Of a stretch of DNA of 64,000 nucleotides, positions 1 to 8,142 are shown in pieces. Each line of letters opens with the position of its first letter. The stretch's first letter is position 1. The translations under genes and the position numbers were made by a program. Location of the stretch: NCBI RefSeq assembly GCF_002294985.1, contig NZ_NSGE01000008.1, positions 62,001-126,000 on the forward strand. The letters run 5' to 3'. The notes below the pieces were generated by a model. It saw only the letters and a program-made list of their open reading frames with translations. It had not been told where the DNA came from and made no database searches. The stretch is from Mesorhizobium sp. WSM3862. Lineage in GTDB: Bacteria > Pseudomonadota > Alphaproteobacteria > Rhizobiales > Rhizobiaceae.

Positions 1-1
1 G

Positions 2-91
2 CTCGGCGCCTTGATCGCGCTGGCGCTGATGGGATGGCTGCTGCGGCCCGAATCCATCGAGCAATCCGAGCCACTGAAAGCCGAGCCATGA
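2..91 (+). CDS. C-terminal end of an integral membrane protein (partial)
   Basis: The reading frame is open from the window edge to a TGA at 89-91. It encodes a hydrophobic segment (LGALIALALMGWLL) followed by a charged, proline-containing tail ending LKAEP. This looks like the last transmembrane helix and cytoplasmic tail of a transporter. Its stop overlaps the arsC start by four bases (ATGA), so the two genes are probably translationally coupled and the membrane protein may belong to the arsenic locus (arsenite efflux or an aquaglyceroporin). That identity is inference; the family cannot be named from 29 residues. Confidence 0.6.
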   Translation, partial: LGALIALALMGWLLRPESIEQSEPLKAEP

Positions 92-498
92 CGGTCACCA
101 TCTACCACAACCCCGCTTGCGGCACCTCGCGCAACACGCTTTCCATGATCCGCGCCAGCGGTGAGGAGCCGATGGTGATCGAATACCTGAAGGCGCCGCC
201 GAGCCGCGAACGGCTACTCGAATTGATCGCGGCGATGGGCATCACCCCGCGCGACCTGTTGCGGGAGAAAGGCACGCCCTACGCGGAGCTTGGCCTCGCC
301 GATCCGAAATGGAGCGACGACGAGCTGATCGGTTTCATGCTCGCCCATCCCATCCTCATCAACCGGCCGATCGTGGAGACGCCCAAAGGCACGAGGCTCT
401 GCCGGCCGTCGGAGGCGGTGCTGCCGCTGCTCGACAACCCCGTGCGCGAATTCATCAAGGAGGATGGCGAGAAGGTCGCCTGGTTGCCGCAAACCTAG
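88..498 (+). CDS. arsC: Glutaredoxin-type arsenate reductase ArsC
   Basis: 136 residues, the usual length of the plasmid R773-type ArsC family. This cytoplasmic enzyme reduces arsenate to arsenite with glutathione/glutaredoxin. The catalytic cysteine lies in NPACGTSRNT (Cys11), and the conserved arginine-rich segment HPILINRPIV near residue 95 supplies arsenate-binding arginines. An in-frame extension upstream to position 34 exists, but the ATG at 88 overlaps the stop of the preceding membrane protein and gives a normal family N-terminus, so I chose it. Family members also include the YfgD-like branch, but the sequence between the Cys and Arg motifs fits ArsC well. Confidence 0.87.
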   Translation: MTVTIYHNPACGTSRNTLSMIRASGEEPMVIEYLKAPPSRERLLELIAAMGITPRDLLREKGTPYAELGLADPKWSDDELIGFMLAHPILINRPIVETPKGTRLCRPSEAVLPLLDNPVREFIKEDGEKVAWLPQT

Positions 499-676
499 AG
501 CGCCAGATGCTTCATGAAGTAGATCGAGGCTCGTGGTTTGCGAACGGGTCGACAAAGTGATGCGGCACGACACCGACTTCTTGCCAGTTTCTGCATAAGG
601 TCCGCCGCTATCGGAGCTTGGCGATAGATTTGTCGCGCGGCGAACCCATGGCGGCGATCGCTACGCCGGCAGCCGA

Positions 677-859
677 TCAGGCGCAGTCCTTCAACTCGAC
701 CACCTCGACGCCAAGGCGGAAGGCCTGACCATCGGCATAGGAGCGCGCATATTGCTCGGCTTCGAAAGGGAAGGTCATCGTTGTGCCGTAGGCGGTGACG
801 CGCACCGTCCACCTCTGGCCCTTGACGAGTTCAACGCCGTGAAGCTTGGCCGTCGCCAT
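677..859 (-). CDS. Small conserved hypothetical protein
   Basis: 60 residues beginning MATAKLHGVELVKGQ, with alternating hydrophobic and charged residues that suggest a small beta-rich fold. The start at 859 is preceded by a strong GGAGGG ribosome binding site; an upstream in-frame extension to 928 lacks one. It resembles the short uncharacterised proteins common in rhizobial stress-gene regions, but I do not recognise a named domain. It stands alone, with about 180 bases of non-coding sequence on each side. Confidence 0.6.
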   Translation of the reverse strand: MATAKLHGVELVKGQRWTVRVTAYGTTMTFPFEAEQYARSYADGQAFRLGVEVVELKDCA

Positions 860-1063
860 CTCACCCTCCTCCAGTCCGGCATGCTCGCGGACGCAAAGAC
901 TAACGCCGCGGAAGTCGTTTGAGTACAAATAATCCGACCCAATCGTGTCGCTACCGCGTCGATTCCGACATTCGGCGCGGCGCTTCCGTGAAATGGATCA
1001 CGTTCGCTGCTGGAACCCTGGACAGGTCGAGTGGATTAGACTTACGAGCAGAGGAGGTGTCCC

Positions 1064-1213
1064 ATGATCCGCAAGCTGAAGTCCGGCGACTACCGGCTCT
1101 ATTCGCGCAAGGTGGATCCGAGGACCGGCAAACGCCGGAATCTCGGCACCTTCAAGTCGCGCGAGGCTGCCGAAAAGCACGAGCGCGAGGTGCAGTATTT
1201 CAAGCGGCATTAG
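1064..1213 (+). CDS. 49-residue basic conserved protein
   Basis: A short ORF of 49 codons that starts 5 bases after the strong ribosome binding site GAGGAGGTG. The product is very basic and begins MIRKLKSGDYRLYSRK, continuing with a KTGKRRNLGTF-like segment and a heptad-like helix SREAAEKHEREVQ, ending in YFKRH. The predicted beta-hairpin plus helix is reminiscent of the N-terminal arm-type domain of tyrosine recombinases or a small nucleic-acid-binding protein. Nearly identical short proteins are, to my recollection, widespread in Rhizobiales. No function is known to me. Confidence 0.72.
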   Translation: MIRKLKSGDYRLYSRKVDPRTGKRRNLGTFKSREAAEKHEREVQYFKRH

Positions 1214-1379
1214 CGTCTTGCGGCAACCTCGTTCGGTCCGGCGCCGCCTGTGCGGAAACGGGATCGGCGAGTGGGCAGTGATTAGAAAACGCTAACGGAA
1301 CGGAAACACGTCTGCGCTAGGGTGGTGCGTCGGGCGAGGGAGTTTGAGCCCGCCGGGCAAGTTTCGGGACCAGTGCATC

Positions 1380-1652
1380 ATGGCCACCTTTCCCCACTTA
1401 GAGCGCCGTCTTCATTCACGAGAATTCGTGCTGAAGGAGGCCACGATCGTCACCGGCGACGCCAGCATCAAGTGCTCCGTCCGTAACCAGCACGAGCATG
1501 GCGCCGAACTGCGCGTCGGGCCGCAGGTGGAATTGCCCGACCGTTTCACGCTCATTGTTCCCGATGACGACGCCGTCTATCGGGCCGTGGTGCGCTGGCG
1601 CCGCAACGAGCGCGTCGGCGTGCAGGTCTACAGCAATTCAATGAAGGGCTGA
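1380..1652 (+). CDS. PilZ domain protein
   Basis: 90 residues that form a single PilZ-like beta barrel (ERRLHSREFVLKEATIV..., then a hydrophobic strand pattern and the terminal VVRWRRNERVGVQ that is typical of the last PilZ strands). PilZ domains commonly bind cyclic di-GMP. The usual RxxxR motif is represented only loosely by ERRLHSR at residues 7-13, and the D/NxSxxG motif appears degenerate (NQHEHGAEL), so nucleotide binding is uncertain. The start at 1380 was preferred to the in-frame codon at 1344 because it places the barrel at the N-terminus. Confidence 0.72.
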   Translation: MATFPHLERRLHSREFVLKEATIVTGDASIKCSVRNQHEHGAELRVGPQVELPDRFTLIVPDDDAVYRAVVRWRRNERVGVQVYSNSMKG

Positions 1653-1864
1653 TGGCCTCCTTCGTTAGCCCCGGCAACAAGCTCGAAATATCCAACCAGA
1701 CAGTGCGGCTCACGGCAATCTACCAGTTTTTGAGGGGGAGCCGCGGCGGAGCGGCGTCGCCGGCTTCTCCACCGCCGTCGTCTCGTTGAGCGCGGGGGCC
1801 ACGTGCAGGCCGCCGAGCGCGACCTGCTGAATGGAGGCCCGGCTCTCGTCGGACCCTCCCGTGC

Positions 1865-2149
1865 TCAGTCGTGATGCTCGGGCATCGACTTCAGCTGGTC
1901 CTTCGTCCATCTGGTCACGGCGTGGACGTCGCCGTCCTCGTCGCGCATGAAATCCAATTGGTTGGCGCTGACGGCGACCGGCTTTGCACCGATGCCGAGG
2001 AAGCCGCCGACATCGATGACGACCTGGCTGCCATGCATGTGGTCGACCGAACCGATCTTTTCGTCGTCCGGGCCGTAGATGGTTGCGCCTTCGAGAATGC
2101 TGGGAGTCAGTTCGGCGTTTGTCAGCCTTACGTGGTTGGTGTGATCCAT
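1865..2149 (-). CDS. PRC-barrel domain protein
   Basis: 94 residues. The segment LEGATIYGPDDEKIGSVD followed by a valine-rich strand pair is a typical PRC-barrel, a small fold found in ribosome maturation and photosynthetic reaction-centre proteins and in many stress-induced rhizobial proteins. The C-terminal part (MRDEDGDVHAVTRWTKDQL) is variable. The ATG at 2149 follows a plausible GGAGACC ribosome binding site. A GGAAC-N16-AGTT promoter-like element lies about 30-50 bases upstream, suggesting general-stress control together with the DUF2934 gene behind it. Confidence 0.78.
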   Translation of the reverse strand: MDHTNHVRLTNAELTPSILEGATIYGPDDEKIGSVDHMHGSQVVIDVGGFLGIGAKPVAVSANQLDFMRDEDGDVHAVTRWTKDQLKSMPEHHD

Positions 2150-2177
2150 GACAGGTCTCCTGTGGTTAGACAGGAGG

Positions 2178-2202
2178 AACTGTCGATGGCAACGAGGGTT
2201 CC
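2178..2202 (-). promoter_or_regulatory. Possible EcfG-type stress promoter of the PRC-barrel gene
   Basis: On the minus strand, GGAAC (2202-2198) is followed after 16 bases by AGTT (2181-2178). This is one base away from the GGAAC-N16-CGTT consensus of alphaproteobacterial general-stress sigma factors and is 29 bases from the start codon. It is the weakest of the six sites found in this window. Confidence 0.4.
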
Positions 2203-2249
2203 GCCGACGTCGAATGCCGGCAACCGTCGCACGCGTCGTGGTTCCTGAC

Positions 2250-2573
2250 CTACAGCCCTTTCCGTGCCCGGATGCTCCGCGCCGCCTGCTCGATCGCGGC
2301 GCGGTCGCTGCCCAGCCTGTCGAGCAACTCCTGCGCTTCTTGGGCCGATATGCCGGTGCGTATCGCAAGCGCCTCGACCGTCAGCACATCCGCGCTGTCG
2401 ATCTCGCGCGTTGCAGGCAGCGCATCGCCTGCCGTGAGCGGCAGCGCCGCCTCGCGATCGATCTCCATCTCGGCCTGGCGCCAGTGCCGCTCATGGTCGC
2501 CATGCAAACTGCCCTCGCGCTGCCAGAGCTCATAGGCACGCTGCCTGATCTTCTCGGTCCGATCATCATCCAT
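2250..2573 (-). CDS. DUF2934 domain protein with C-terminal DUF3606-like motif
   Basis: 107 residues. The N-terminal IRQRAYELWQREGSLHGDHERHW is the signature of DUF2934, a short helical domain often found in rhizobial stress proteins. The C-terminal half (TGISAQEAQELLDRLGSDRAAIEQAAR) carries the same helix-turn-helix-like motif seen in the DUF3606-type proteins elsewhere in this window. The start at 2573 follows GGGAGGAAC; an upstream extension to 2636 looks non-coding. Function is unknown. Confidence 0.75.
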   Translation of the reverse strand: MDDDRTEKIRQRAYELWQREGSLHGDHERHWRQAEMEIDREAALPLTAGDALPATREIDSADVLTVEALAIRTGISAQEAQELLDRLGSDRAAIEQAARSIRARKGL

Positions 2574-2670
2574 TGCCGTTCCTCCCTTTGCGTGCCACTC
2601 AACGCGGGATGAGGCGGAACGATCCGCGAGACCCAAGAAGTGATCGGCTGGGCCAAAGCCTGGCCGGTTG

Positions 2671-3780
2671 TCAGGCTCCGTAAGTCGCCAGCGGACTGCC
2701 GAATATCCCGGCCTCGGGTTTCACGCCCAGGCCCGGCCGCTGCGGCACGGCTATGTGGCCCTTTTCGATCACGACCGGGTTCTTCCGGTCGAAATGCCCG
2801 TCGATATATTCTTGGGCGATCCAGGCCCCCTCCATCCGGCGCGGCTCGACCGTGGCAGCAAGATGGACACACGCCGCCGCGATGATGTCGCCGCCCCAGG
2901 CGTCGTCGCAGCTGTGCGGCAGCGAGCGAATTGCGCAAAGGTCGCGCACGGTTGTCATCTTCGTGAGGCCGCCGAGGCGCGTCACCTTGAAGCCGAAGCC
3001 GTCGGCGATGCCCATGGAGATCGCTCGAAGCACCGCGTTCTGGTCCTCGGTACTCTCGTCGAGGTAGACCGGATGCGTCACCCGGCCCTTCAGCGTAGCG
3101 ACTTCATCCATGGTGTTGCAGGGCTGTTCGAAGACGAAGGGGATCGCCTGGCAAAGCCGGTCGAGATGCATTGCCGACGCGATTGTCAGGCCCCGGTTGC
3201 CGTCGACCGCGATGCGCGCCTTGTAGCCGACAGCTTCCCAGACCTTGTGCACGACGGCCACGTCTTCTTCGAGGTTGCGCCCACCGATCTTCACTTGGAG
3301 GCGGGGATAGCCGGCCTTCACCTTGTCGGCGGCGATCCTCGCCGTTTCGTCCGGCGGACCTACGATCAGCGAATAATAGGCCGGCACGCGATCGGTCAGC
3401 GCGCCGCCCAGCAGCGTCGAGACCGGCACGCCGAGCTTTTGGCCGAGCAGGTCGAGAAAGGCCATGTCGAACGCGGCCTTGGCATAGCCATGTCCGTTCA
3501 GGCGCTCGTTCATCTGTTTCGCAAGCAGTCTGATAGAAGCGATCTCCGCACCGATCAGACCCGGGGCGATTTCGGCGATCGCCGCGCGGGCGCCCAGTGC
3601 ATGGTGCGGCTGATAGACCGGTCCGATCGGGCAGGTCTCGCCCCAGCCGGTCAAGCCGTCATCGGTCACGATCTCGACAAGGGTGGAGTCCAGCGACTCC
3701 ACGTCGTCGCTGGCCATGCGGTAGATGCCGCCTTTGACGGGCAACTGCGCCGAATAGACGTTGATCCGATCGACGCGCAT
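2671..3780 (-). CDS. hpbD: Enolase-superfamily racemase/epimerase, HpbD-like (hydroxyproline betaine epimerase)
   Basis: 369 residues with the mandelate racemase/muconate lactonizing enzyme fold. The two catalytic lysines are seen in LQVKIGG (Lys164) and GFKVTRLGG (Lys265), and the metal ligands in AVDGNRG (Asp193), FEQP (Glu218) and LDES (Asp241). From memory, the segments GETCPIGP, GGALTD, CDDAWGGDI and the EGAWIAQ motif match 4R-hydroxyproline-betaine 2-epimerase HpbD closely, so proline-betaine or hydroxyproline-betaine epimerisation is the best guess. Cis-3-hydroxyproline dehydratase is the main alternative. Its ATG overlaps the stop of the upstream demethylase gene (TGATG), so the two are co-translated. 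Confidence 0.72.
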   Translation of the reverse strand: MRVDRINVYSAQLPVKGGIYRMASDDVESLDSTLVEIVTDDGLTGWGETCPIGPVYQPHHALGARAAIAEIAPGLIGAEIASIRLLAKQMNERLNGHGYAKAAFDMAFLDLLGQKLGVPVSTLLGGALTDRVPAYYSLIVGPPDETARIAADKVKAGYPRLQVKIGGRNLEEDVAVVHKVWEAVGYKARIAVDGNRGLTIASAMHLDRLCQAIPFVFEQPCNTMDEVATLKGRVTHPVYLDESTEDQNAVLRAISMGIADGFGFKVTRLGGLTKMTTVRDLCAIRSLPHSCDDAWGGDIIAAACVHLAATVEPRRMEGAWIAQEYIDGHFDRKNPVVIEKGHIAVPQRPGLGVKPEAGIFGSPLATYGA

Positions 3781-6218
3781 CACATACGCGCCCTGGCCGA
3801 GGTCGGATCGTAAGGCGAGTCCGCGATCACCTCGGCGATCTTCCATTCCCCCAAAATGGCGACCTCGAGTTTGGTGCCAGGCTTGCTCAGACGCTGCGGC
3901 AGAAGGGCCAGCGCCACGTCATGGCCGAGCGCGTAGCCGTAGCCGCCCGACGTAATGCGCCCGACAAGTTCGCCGTCGATATAAAGGCCCTCCGAGGCAA
4001 GCGTGCTCGCGCCGTCGGTTTCGATCTTGAGCGTCACCGACCGGCGCTGGTCGTTCCTCGCCTTGTATTTCAGCATCGCCTCGCGGCCGACGAAATCGCC
4101 CTTGTCGAGGCGGATGAAGCGCTCGAGCCCGCTCTCCAGCGCGTTGAGCTCAGGGTTCATGTCGCGATACATGGCGCGATAGGATTTTTCGAGCCTGAGC
4201 GACTCCAGCGCATGCAGCCCGACAAGCCGCATGCCGTGCTTCTCGCCCTCCTTTAGGATGGCATCCAGCAGCTGCCGCTGATAGGGCAGCGGATGATAGA
4301 GTTCCCAGCCGAGCTCGCCCTCATAGTTGACGCGCAGGAGCCGAACGTCGCTGGCCAGGGCGACGCTGCCGGTCGTCACGCTGAACCACGGGAACTTTTG
4401 GTTCGAAAGATCGACCTCGGTCAGCGGCTGCAGCACTTCGCGTGCCTTGGGCCCGACGACGGTGAAGCAGCCGCGATCGTTGGTGACGTTCTTCAGTGAT
4501 ACGCTGCCGTCGGCGGGCAGCAGCCTTGAGAGATCGTCGAAATTCCAGCGCTCGGCGCGCGGCGTCGAGATCAGGTAGAACAGGTCTTCTCCGAGCCGCG
4601 CCACCATGTACTCCGCCTGCACGCCGCCGCCCGCAGTGAGGTGATGCGCAAGCGTCACCTTTCCGACAGCCGGCAAGCGATTGGCAATGATCCTGTCCAG
4701 CCAGGCGGCCGCGTTCGGTCCGGACACCTCGAACTTGGTCATGGGCGTCATCTCGACCAGGCCGACGGCAGTGCGCACCGCCTGGACTTCCTCGGCGACG
4801 AGGTTCCCCTTTGGCGTCCATCGCCAGCTATACTGGTCCTTGGCTTCGACGCCGTCGCGCGCGAACCAGTTGGGCATCTCCCAGCCATTGAGCACGCCCC
4901 AGACGGCGCCGAGCTCGGTCAGCCTGTCATAGGAAGGCGCGGTCTTCTGCGGCCGGGCGGCGGGCATGTCCTGTCCCGGATACTTCTGCTCCGCATGTGT
5001 GCCCCAGGCCTCGCGGACCTTTTCGCGCGTCCAGGCCTTGTTGGCGTAGTCGCCGAAGCGGCGCGGATCGAGATCCGAGGTGTCGAGGCTGTTGCCGCCT
5101 TCGACGATCCGTTCCGACAGGTAATAGCCGATCGTGCCGCCCCACAGGATGCCGCCTGGCACGCCTTCGGCCAGCCAGACATTGGGCAGCCCCCAGGCCG
5201 GCCCCATCAAGGGAAGCTCGTCCGCGGTCATCTGGAACGGTCCGCGCACATTGGCCTTGATACCGACGCGCCCCAGCGCCGGCACAAGCCGCAGAGCCTG
5301 CTCCCAGTTCCACGACACCGCCTCGAAATCTTCTTCGACGAGGTCGGCGCCGAACCAGGAAGGGACGCCGTCCTCGGCGAACAGTTTCAGGTTCGCCGTG
5401 CGCTCGTAAGGCCCGAACATCAGCCCGTCGCCTTCTTCGCGCAGATAGCCCTCGAACCCTTCGTCGCGCAGGATCGGCATTTCGGGGCGGCCCTGCCTTT
5501 TCCGCTCGACGATTTCCGGCACCGCTTCGGTGATCCAGTACTGGTGCAGGATCGGGATCGCCGGGATATCGAGGCCGAGCAGCGCGCCGGTCTGGCGCGC
5601 ATAATTGCCGGTCGCGGAGATCACGTGCTCGCAGGTGATGTCGCCCCGGTTGGTCTGGACGAGCCACTCGCCGCCGGGCGTGCGCCTGAAGCCGGTGACC
5701 TCGGTGTTCAAGTACACCTTGGCACCCAGATCCCGCGCGCCTTTGGCCATGGCGTGCGTCACATCGGCCGGCGCGATGTGGCCGTCGTCGGGATGATAAA
5801 GCGCGCCGAGCATGTGGTCGTTGTCGAGCAGCGGCGCCAGCTGCCTCGCCTCGGCCGGCGTCAGCAACTCAGCGCGCATGCCCTGGACGTCGGCCACGCT
5901 CATATAGCTCTTGAATTCGTCTAGCCGGTCGCGGCTGTTGGCAATGCGCAGCTGGCCGCATTTGTGCCAGCCGACCGGCTGGCCGGTTTCGGCCTCCAGC
6001 CCTTCATAGATCTCGATGGTCTTCTTGATCATGCGGCCGACATTGATGTTGCGGGTATAGGACGGGATCAGGCCCGCCGCATGCCAGGTGGAGCCGGCCG
6101 TAAGCTGGGTCCGCTCGAGCAGCGCAACGTCGGTCCAGCCGCGCTTGGCCAGGCCGTAAAGGATGCCGGCGCCGACGCATCCTCCGCCGACGATCACCAC
6201 TCTCGCATGTGCTTGCAT
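3780..6218 (-). CDS. Covalent-FAD/GcvT-type demethylating dehydrogenase (dimethylglycine/sarcosine dehydrogenase family)
   Basis: 812 residues, the usual length of the family. An N-terminal DAO-type FAD domain begins with VIVGGGCVG (residues 8-16). The histidine in GSTWHAAG (His46) corresponds to the residue that binds FAD covalently in dimethylglycine dehydrogenase. A GcvT-like tetrahydrofolate domain occupies roughly residues 430-800. The enzyme should oxidise an N-methyl amine and pass the one-carbon unit to tetrahydrofolate. Co-translation with the HpbD-like epimerase suggests an N-methylproline or hydroxyproline-derived substrate rather than sarcosine; that link is inference. The start at 6218 has a GGTGG ribosome binding site. 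Confidence 0.86.
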   Translation of the reverse strand: MQAHARVVIVGGGCVGAGILYGLAKRGWTDVALLERTQLTAGSTWHAAGLIPSYTRNINVGRMIKKTIEIYEGLEAETGQPVGWHKCGQLRIANSRDRLDEFKSYMSVADVQGMRAELLTPAEARQLAPLLDNDHMLGALYHPDDGHIAPADVTHAMAKGARDLGAKVYLNTEVTGFRRTPGGEWLVQTNRGDITCEHVISATGNYARQTGALLGLDIPAIPILHQYWITEAVPEIVERKRQGRPEMPILRDEGFEGYLREEGDGLMFGPYERTANLKLFAEDGVPSWFGADLVEEDFEAVSWNWEQALRLVPALGRVGIKANVRGPFQMTADELPLMGPAWGLPNVWLAEGVPGGILWGGTIGYYLSERIVEGGNSLDTSDLDPRRFGDYANKAWTREKVREAWGTHAEQKYPGQDMPAARPQKTAPSYDRLTELGAVWGVLNGWEMPNWFARDGVEAKDQYSWRWTPKGNLVAEEVQAVRTAVGLVEMTPMTKFEVSGPNAAAWLDRIIANRLPAVGKVTLAHHLTAGGGVQAEYMVARLGEDLFYLISTPRAERWNFDDLSRLLPADGSVSLKNVTNDRGCFTVVGPKAREVLQPLTEVDLSNQKFPWFSVTTGSVALASDVRLLRVNYEGELGWELYHPLPYQRQLLDAILKEGEKHGMRLVGLHALESLRLEKSYRAMYRDMNPELNALESGLERFIRLDKGDFVGREAMLKYKARNDQRRSVTLKIETDGASTLASEGLYIDGELVGRITSGGYGYALGHDVALALLPQRLSKPGTKLEVAILGEWKIAEVIADSPYDPTSARARM

Positions 6219-6366
6219 CGAACCACCAATTCCAGATCGTTTTCAAAAGCGCGCCGCCGAAGCTACAGGCGACGGAAGGCCGTGTAACGTTCTGAAAAAC
6301 TAGGGGTAACGATAAATTGGGCTTATGCAGCGATCCCGCCTTGGCGGCTCGCTCCTCCCGGCGTTT

Positions 6367-7365
6367 TTACTGCGCCTGCCCGTCCTGCGCCGTCTCGTCC
6401 TTGAACTCGACTTTCGTGCCCGGCTTGACCATGGCGGCGAGGTCTTCGGCATCCCAGTTGGTCAGCCGGATGCAGCCATGCGAGTAGGTCGTGCCGATCT
6501 TGCCGGGATCCGGCGTGCCGTGGATGCCATAGCTTTCGATCGAGAGGTCGATCCAGACCGATCCCACCGGATTGTTAGGTCCCTTGGCGATGGTGAAGGG
6601 CCGCTTGCTCTTGACCCCCTTGAAGGCGAATTTCGGATTGTAGTGATAGGTCGGATTGCGCACCACGCGTTTGACCTCCGCGGCGCCGCTCGGCGCCGGC
6701 TTTTCCTCGCTGCCGATCGAGGCCGGATAGACCGCAACCGGCTTGCCTGATGGATCGAGCGCGCGGACCTGGCGGGATGCCTTGTCGACCTCGATGGTCT
6801 CGATCTCCGCCGGGGCGTCGCCCCGTCCGAGATCGGGCACCACGAGGCTCACATCTGCCTTCCGGAACCCGACGCGCGGGTTTAGCGTCTTCAGCAATTG
6901 TTCGCTGATATGGAAACGCTCGGCCAGCCTCTCCCGCGCATTGCGATAGCCGAGGCGCTTCAGACGAGCCATCCGCTCCAGGCGGGTGGGGATGCGCCTG
7001 GTAAAGGGGCCGCGCACGTCCTTGACCGTGACCTCATATGTCACCAGAACCGGCTCGGCGGAGCTCGCCGTCAGCTTGTCCCAGGTCTCGCGTGTGAGCT
7101 TGCCGTCGGAAGCCAGTCCGTTGGCCGCCTGGAACGCCGCCACGGCTTTGGCAAAATTGTCGGAGAGGCGACCGTCGATCAGGCCCGGCGAGAAGCGGGC
7201 GCGATCGAGAAGGATCTGCGCCTTGAGAAGCATCGGACTGACGTCCTTCGGCTCGTCCTCGCTGAATTGCGCCTGATTGACCGCGTCGAGATCAAGCCTG
7301 GCCGCCTGAGCTCCGCTGCATGCGAGCGCGAACGCCACGGCAGCGACAACGAAGAGCCGGACCAT
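6367..7365 (-). CDS. L,D-transpeptidase (YkuD) with peptidoglycan-binding domain
   Basis: 332 residues. A signal peptide (MVRLFVVAAVAFALACSGAQA) is followed by a peptidoglycan-binding type 1 domain at roughly 40-95 (LIDGRLSDNFAKAVAAFQ). The C-terminal YkuD domain has the catalytic signature HGTPDP...SHGCIRL, with the nucleophilic cysteine in SHGC. The protein should act in the periplasm, forming 3-3 peptidoglycan crosslinks or anchoring proteins. The start at 7365 follows GGGAG; the longer frame to 7512 runs into a repeat and would bury the signal peptide. Confidence 0.88.
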   Translation of the reverse strand: MVRLFVVAAVAFALACSGAQAARLDLDAVNQAQFSEDEPKDVSPMLLKAQILLDRARFSPGLIDGRLSDNFAKAVAAFQAANGLASDGKLTRETWDKLTASSAEPVLVTYEVTVKDVRGPFTRRIPTRLERMARLKRLGYRNARERLAERFHISEQLLKTLNPRVGFRKADVSLVVPDLGRGDAPAEIETIEVDKASRQVRALDPSGKPVAVYPASIGSEEKPAPSGAAEVKRVVRNPTYHYNPKFAFKGVKSKRPFTIAKGPNNPVGSVWIDLSIESYGIHGTPDPGKIGTTYSHGCIRLTNWDAEDLAAMVKPGTKVEFKDETAQDGQAQ

Positions 7366-7483
7366 CGACTTCACTCCCGGGTTACGACAAAAACCTGTCT
7401 TTATGACGCGGGCGTGCCGATCTGGTTCCTGTCGCAGCGCCGGCGTGCAAATCATTAGAACGTGCACCTTTGGGCGTACGATC

Positions 7484-7623
7484 TTGAATTTTATGCCGAA
7501 ACCAGTTCCCAAGAGCGAAAAATGCTGGCATGATCATATAAGGGCCTATGCATTTTCTGATTCGATGGGCCCTTGCCTGGTGACCGGCGGCTCCCCAACG
7601 CCCCCCGCCCATGCCGCCGGTTA
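7484..7623. repeat. Dispersed structured repeat, copy 1
   Basis: About 140 bases that are about 80 percent identical, judged by eye, to 10928-11068. The shared block includes GCTGGCATGATCATATAAGG and CGCCCCCCGCCCATGCC. It contains a 9-bp stem, ACCGGCGGC (7583-7591) with GCCGCCGGT (7613-7621), around a C-rich loop, preceded by a second short stem GGGCC...GGCCC. The other copy changes both arms of the stem together (A-T for G-C). The copy lies in the 393-base gap between the L,D-transpeptidase and the DUF3606 gene; the remainder of that gap shows nothing recognisable apart from the stress promoter. Confidence 0.75.
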
Positions 7624-7711
7624 CTTTCATTTGAGGCCTCAGTCCCAGGCAATGCCGTGGCCGACCCGATTCCGGCAAAACGCTAGCGCTTCACGCACAT
7701 ATTAGCGGTTT

Positions 7712-7736
7712 GGAACATTCCTGCCTTCCCGGTGTT
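7712..7736 (+). promoter_or_regulatory. EcfG-type stress promoter of the DUF3606 operon
   Basis: GGAAC at 7712-7716 and TGTT at 7733-7736, separated by 16 bases, 23 bases before the DUF3606 start codon. It matches the general-stress sigma consensus except for the first base of the -10 element. Confidence 0.5.
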
Positions 7737-7758
7737 CGTTTTGCCAGGAGGAGCAACC

Positions 7759-7953
7759 ATGGCAGACGTCAAAACGAAGCGCGATTTCCGGGACCGCGAC
7801 CGTGTGTCGGCGGACGACGATTATGAGGTTCGCTACTTTGCCAAGCAGCATCGCATCACGCCTGAACAGGTTCGGGAGCTGATCAGCGAGCACGGCAACG
7901 ACCGTAAGATTTTGCAACGTGAGGCAAGAAAGCTGGGTGACAAAGCTTTCTGA
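7759..7953 (+). CDS. DUF3606 protein
   Basis: 64 residues. The sequence starts MADVKTKRDFRDRDRVS and carries the DUF3606 core DYEVRYFAKQHRITPEQVRELI...HGNDRKILQREARKL. This short helical family is abundant in rhizobia and has no assigned biochemical function. The ATG follows a strong AGGAGG. A paralogue at 11332-11520 shares the same N-terminus and even a similar leader sequence, which suggests duplication. It is the first gene of a likely three-gene unit and is preceded by a stress-type promoter. Confidence 0.85.
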   Translation: MADVKTKRDFRDRDRVSADDDYEVRYFAKQHRITPEQVRELISEHGNDRKILQREARKLGDKAF

Positions 7954-8119
7954 TTTGGGACCGCCGATCTTTGCCCGGTTGCGGGTCAGAGCAGCCGCCA
8001 ACGAAGAGGACCAGTTCCGGATATGTCCCGCCTGTGGGCAGGCAGTGGACTGGGGCGACCTCCGGCAGGTGATCTGGCATGAGCAGCCGGGACACACGAA
8101 GCTGGAAATTGACAGCTGA
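7937..8119 (+). CDS. Small protein with a CPxCG zinc-knuckle-like motif
   Basis: 60 residues from GTG 7937 (an in-frame GTG at 7919 is the alternative). The product contains ICPACGQAVDWGDL and ends VIWHEQPGHTKLEIDS. The CPxCG pair with two later histidines (WHEQPGH) could bind one zinc ion. It overlaps the end of the DUF3606 gene, with GAGG at 7921-7924 as the likely ribosome binding site, so translational coupling is likely. Proteins of this kind are common as hypotheticals in Rhizobiales; no function is known to me. Confidence 0.6.
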   Translation: MTKLSDLGPPIFARLRVRAAANEEDQFRICPACGQAVDWGDLRQVIWHEQPGHTKLEIDS

Positions 8120-8142
8120 AAAGCCCTAGGGGAGACCCCTTG

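Noticed and set aside
1653..1864. Remnant gene between the PilZ and PRC-barrel genes
   Set aside because: The short minus-strand frame has no ribosome binding site and no recognisable family.
7382..7678. Small proteins with an MGGGRWG motif from both repeat copies
   Set aside because: The similarity between the two copies breaks because their frames shift; the DNA or RNA structure is what is conserved.
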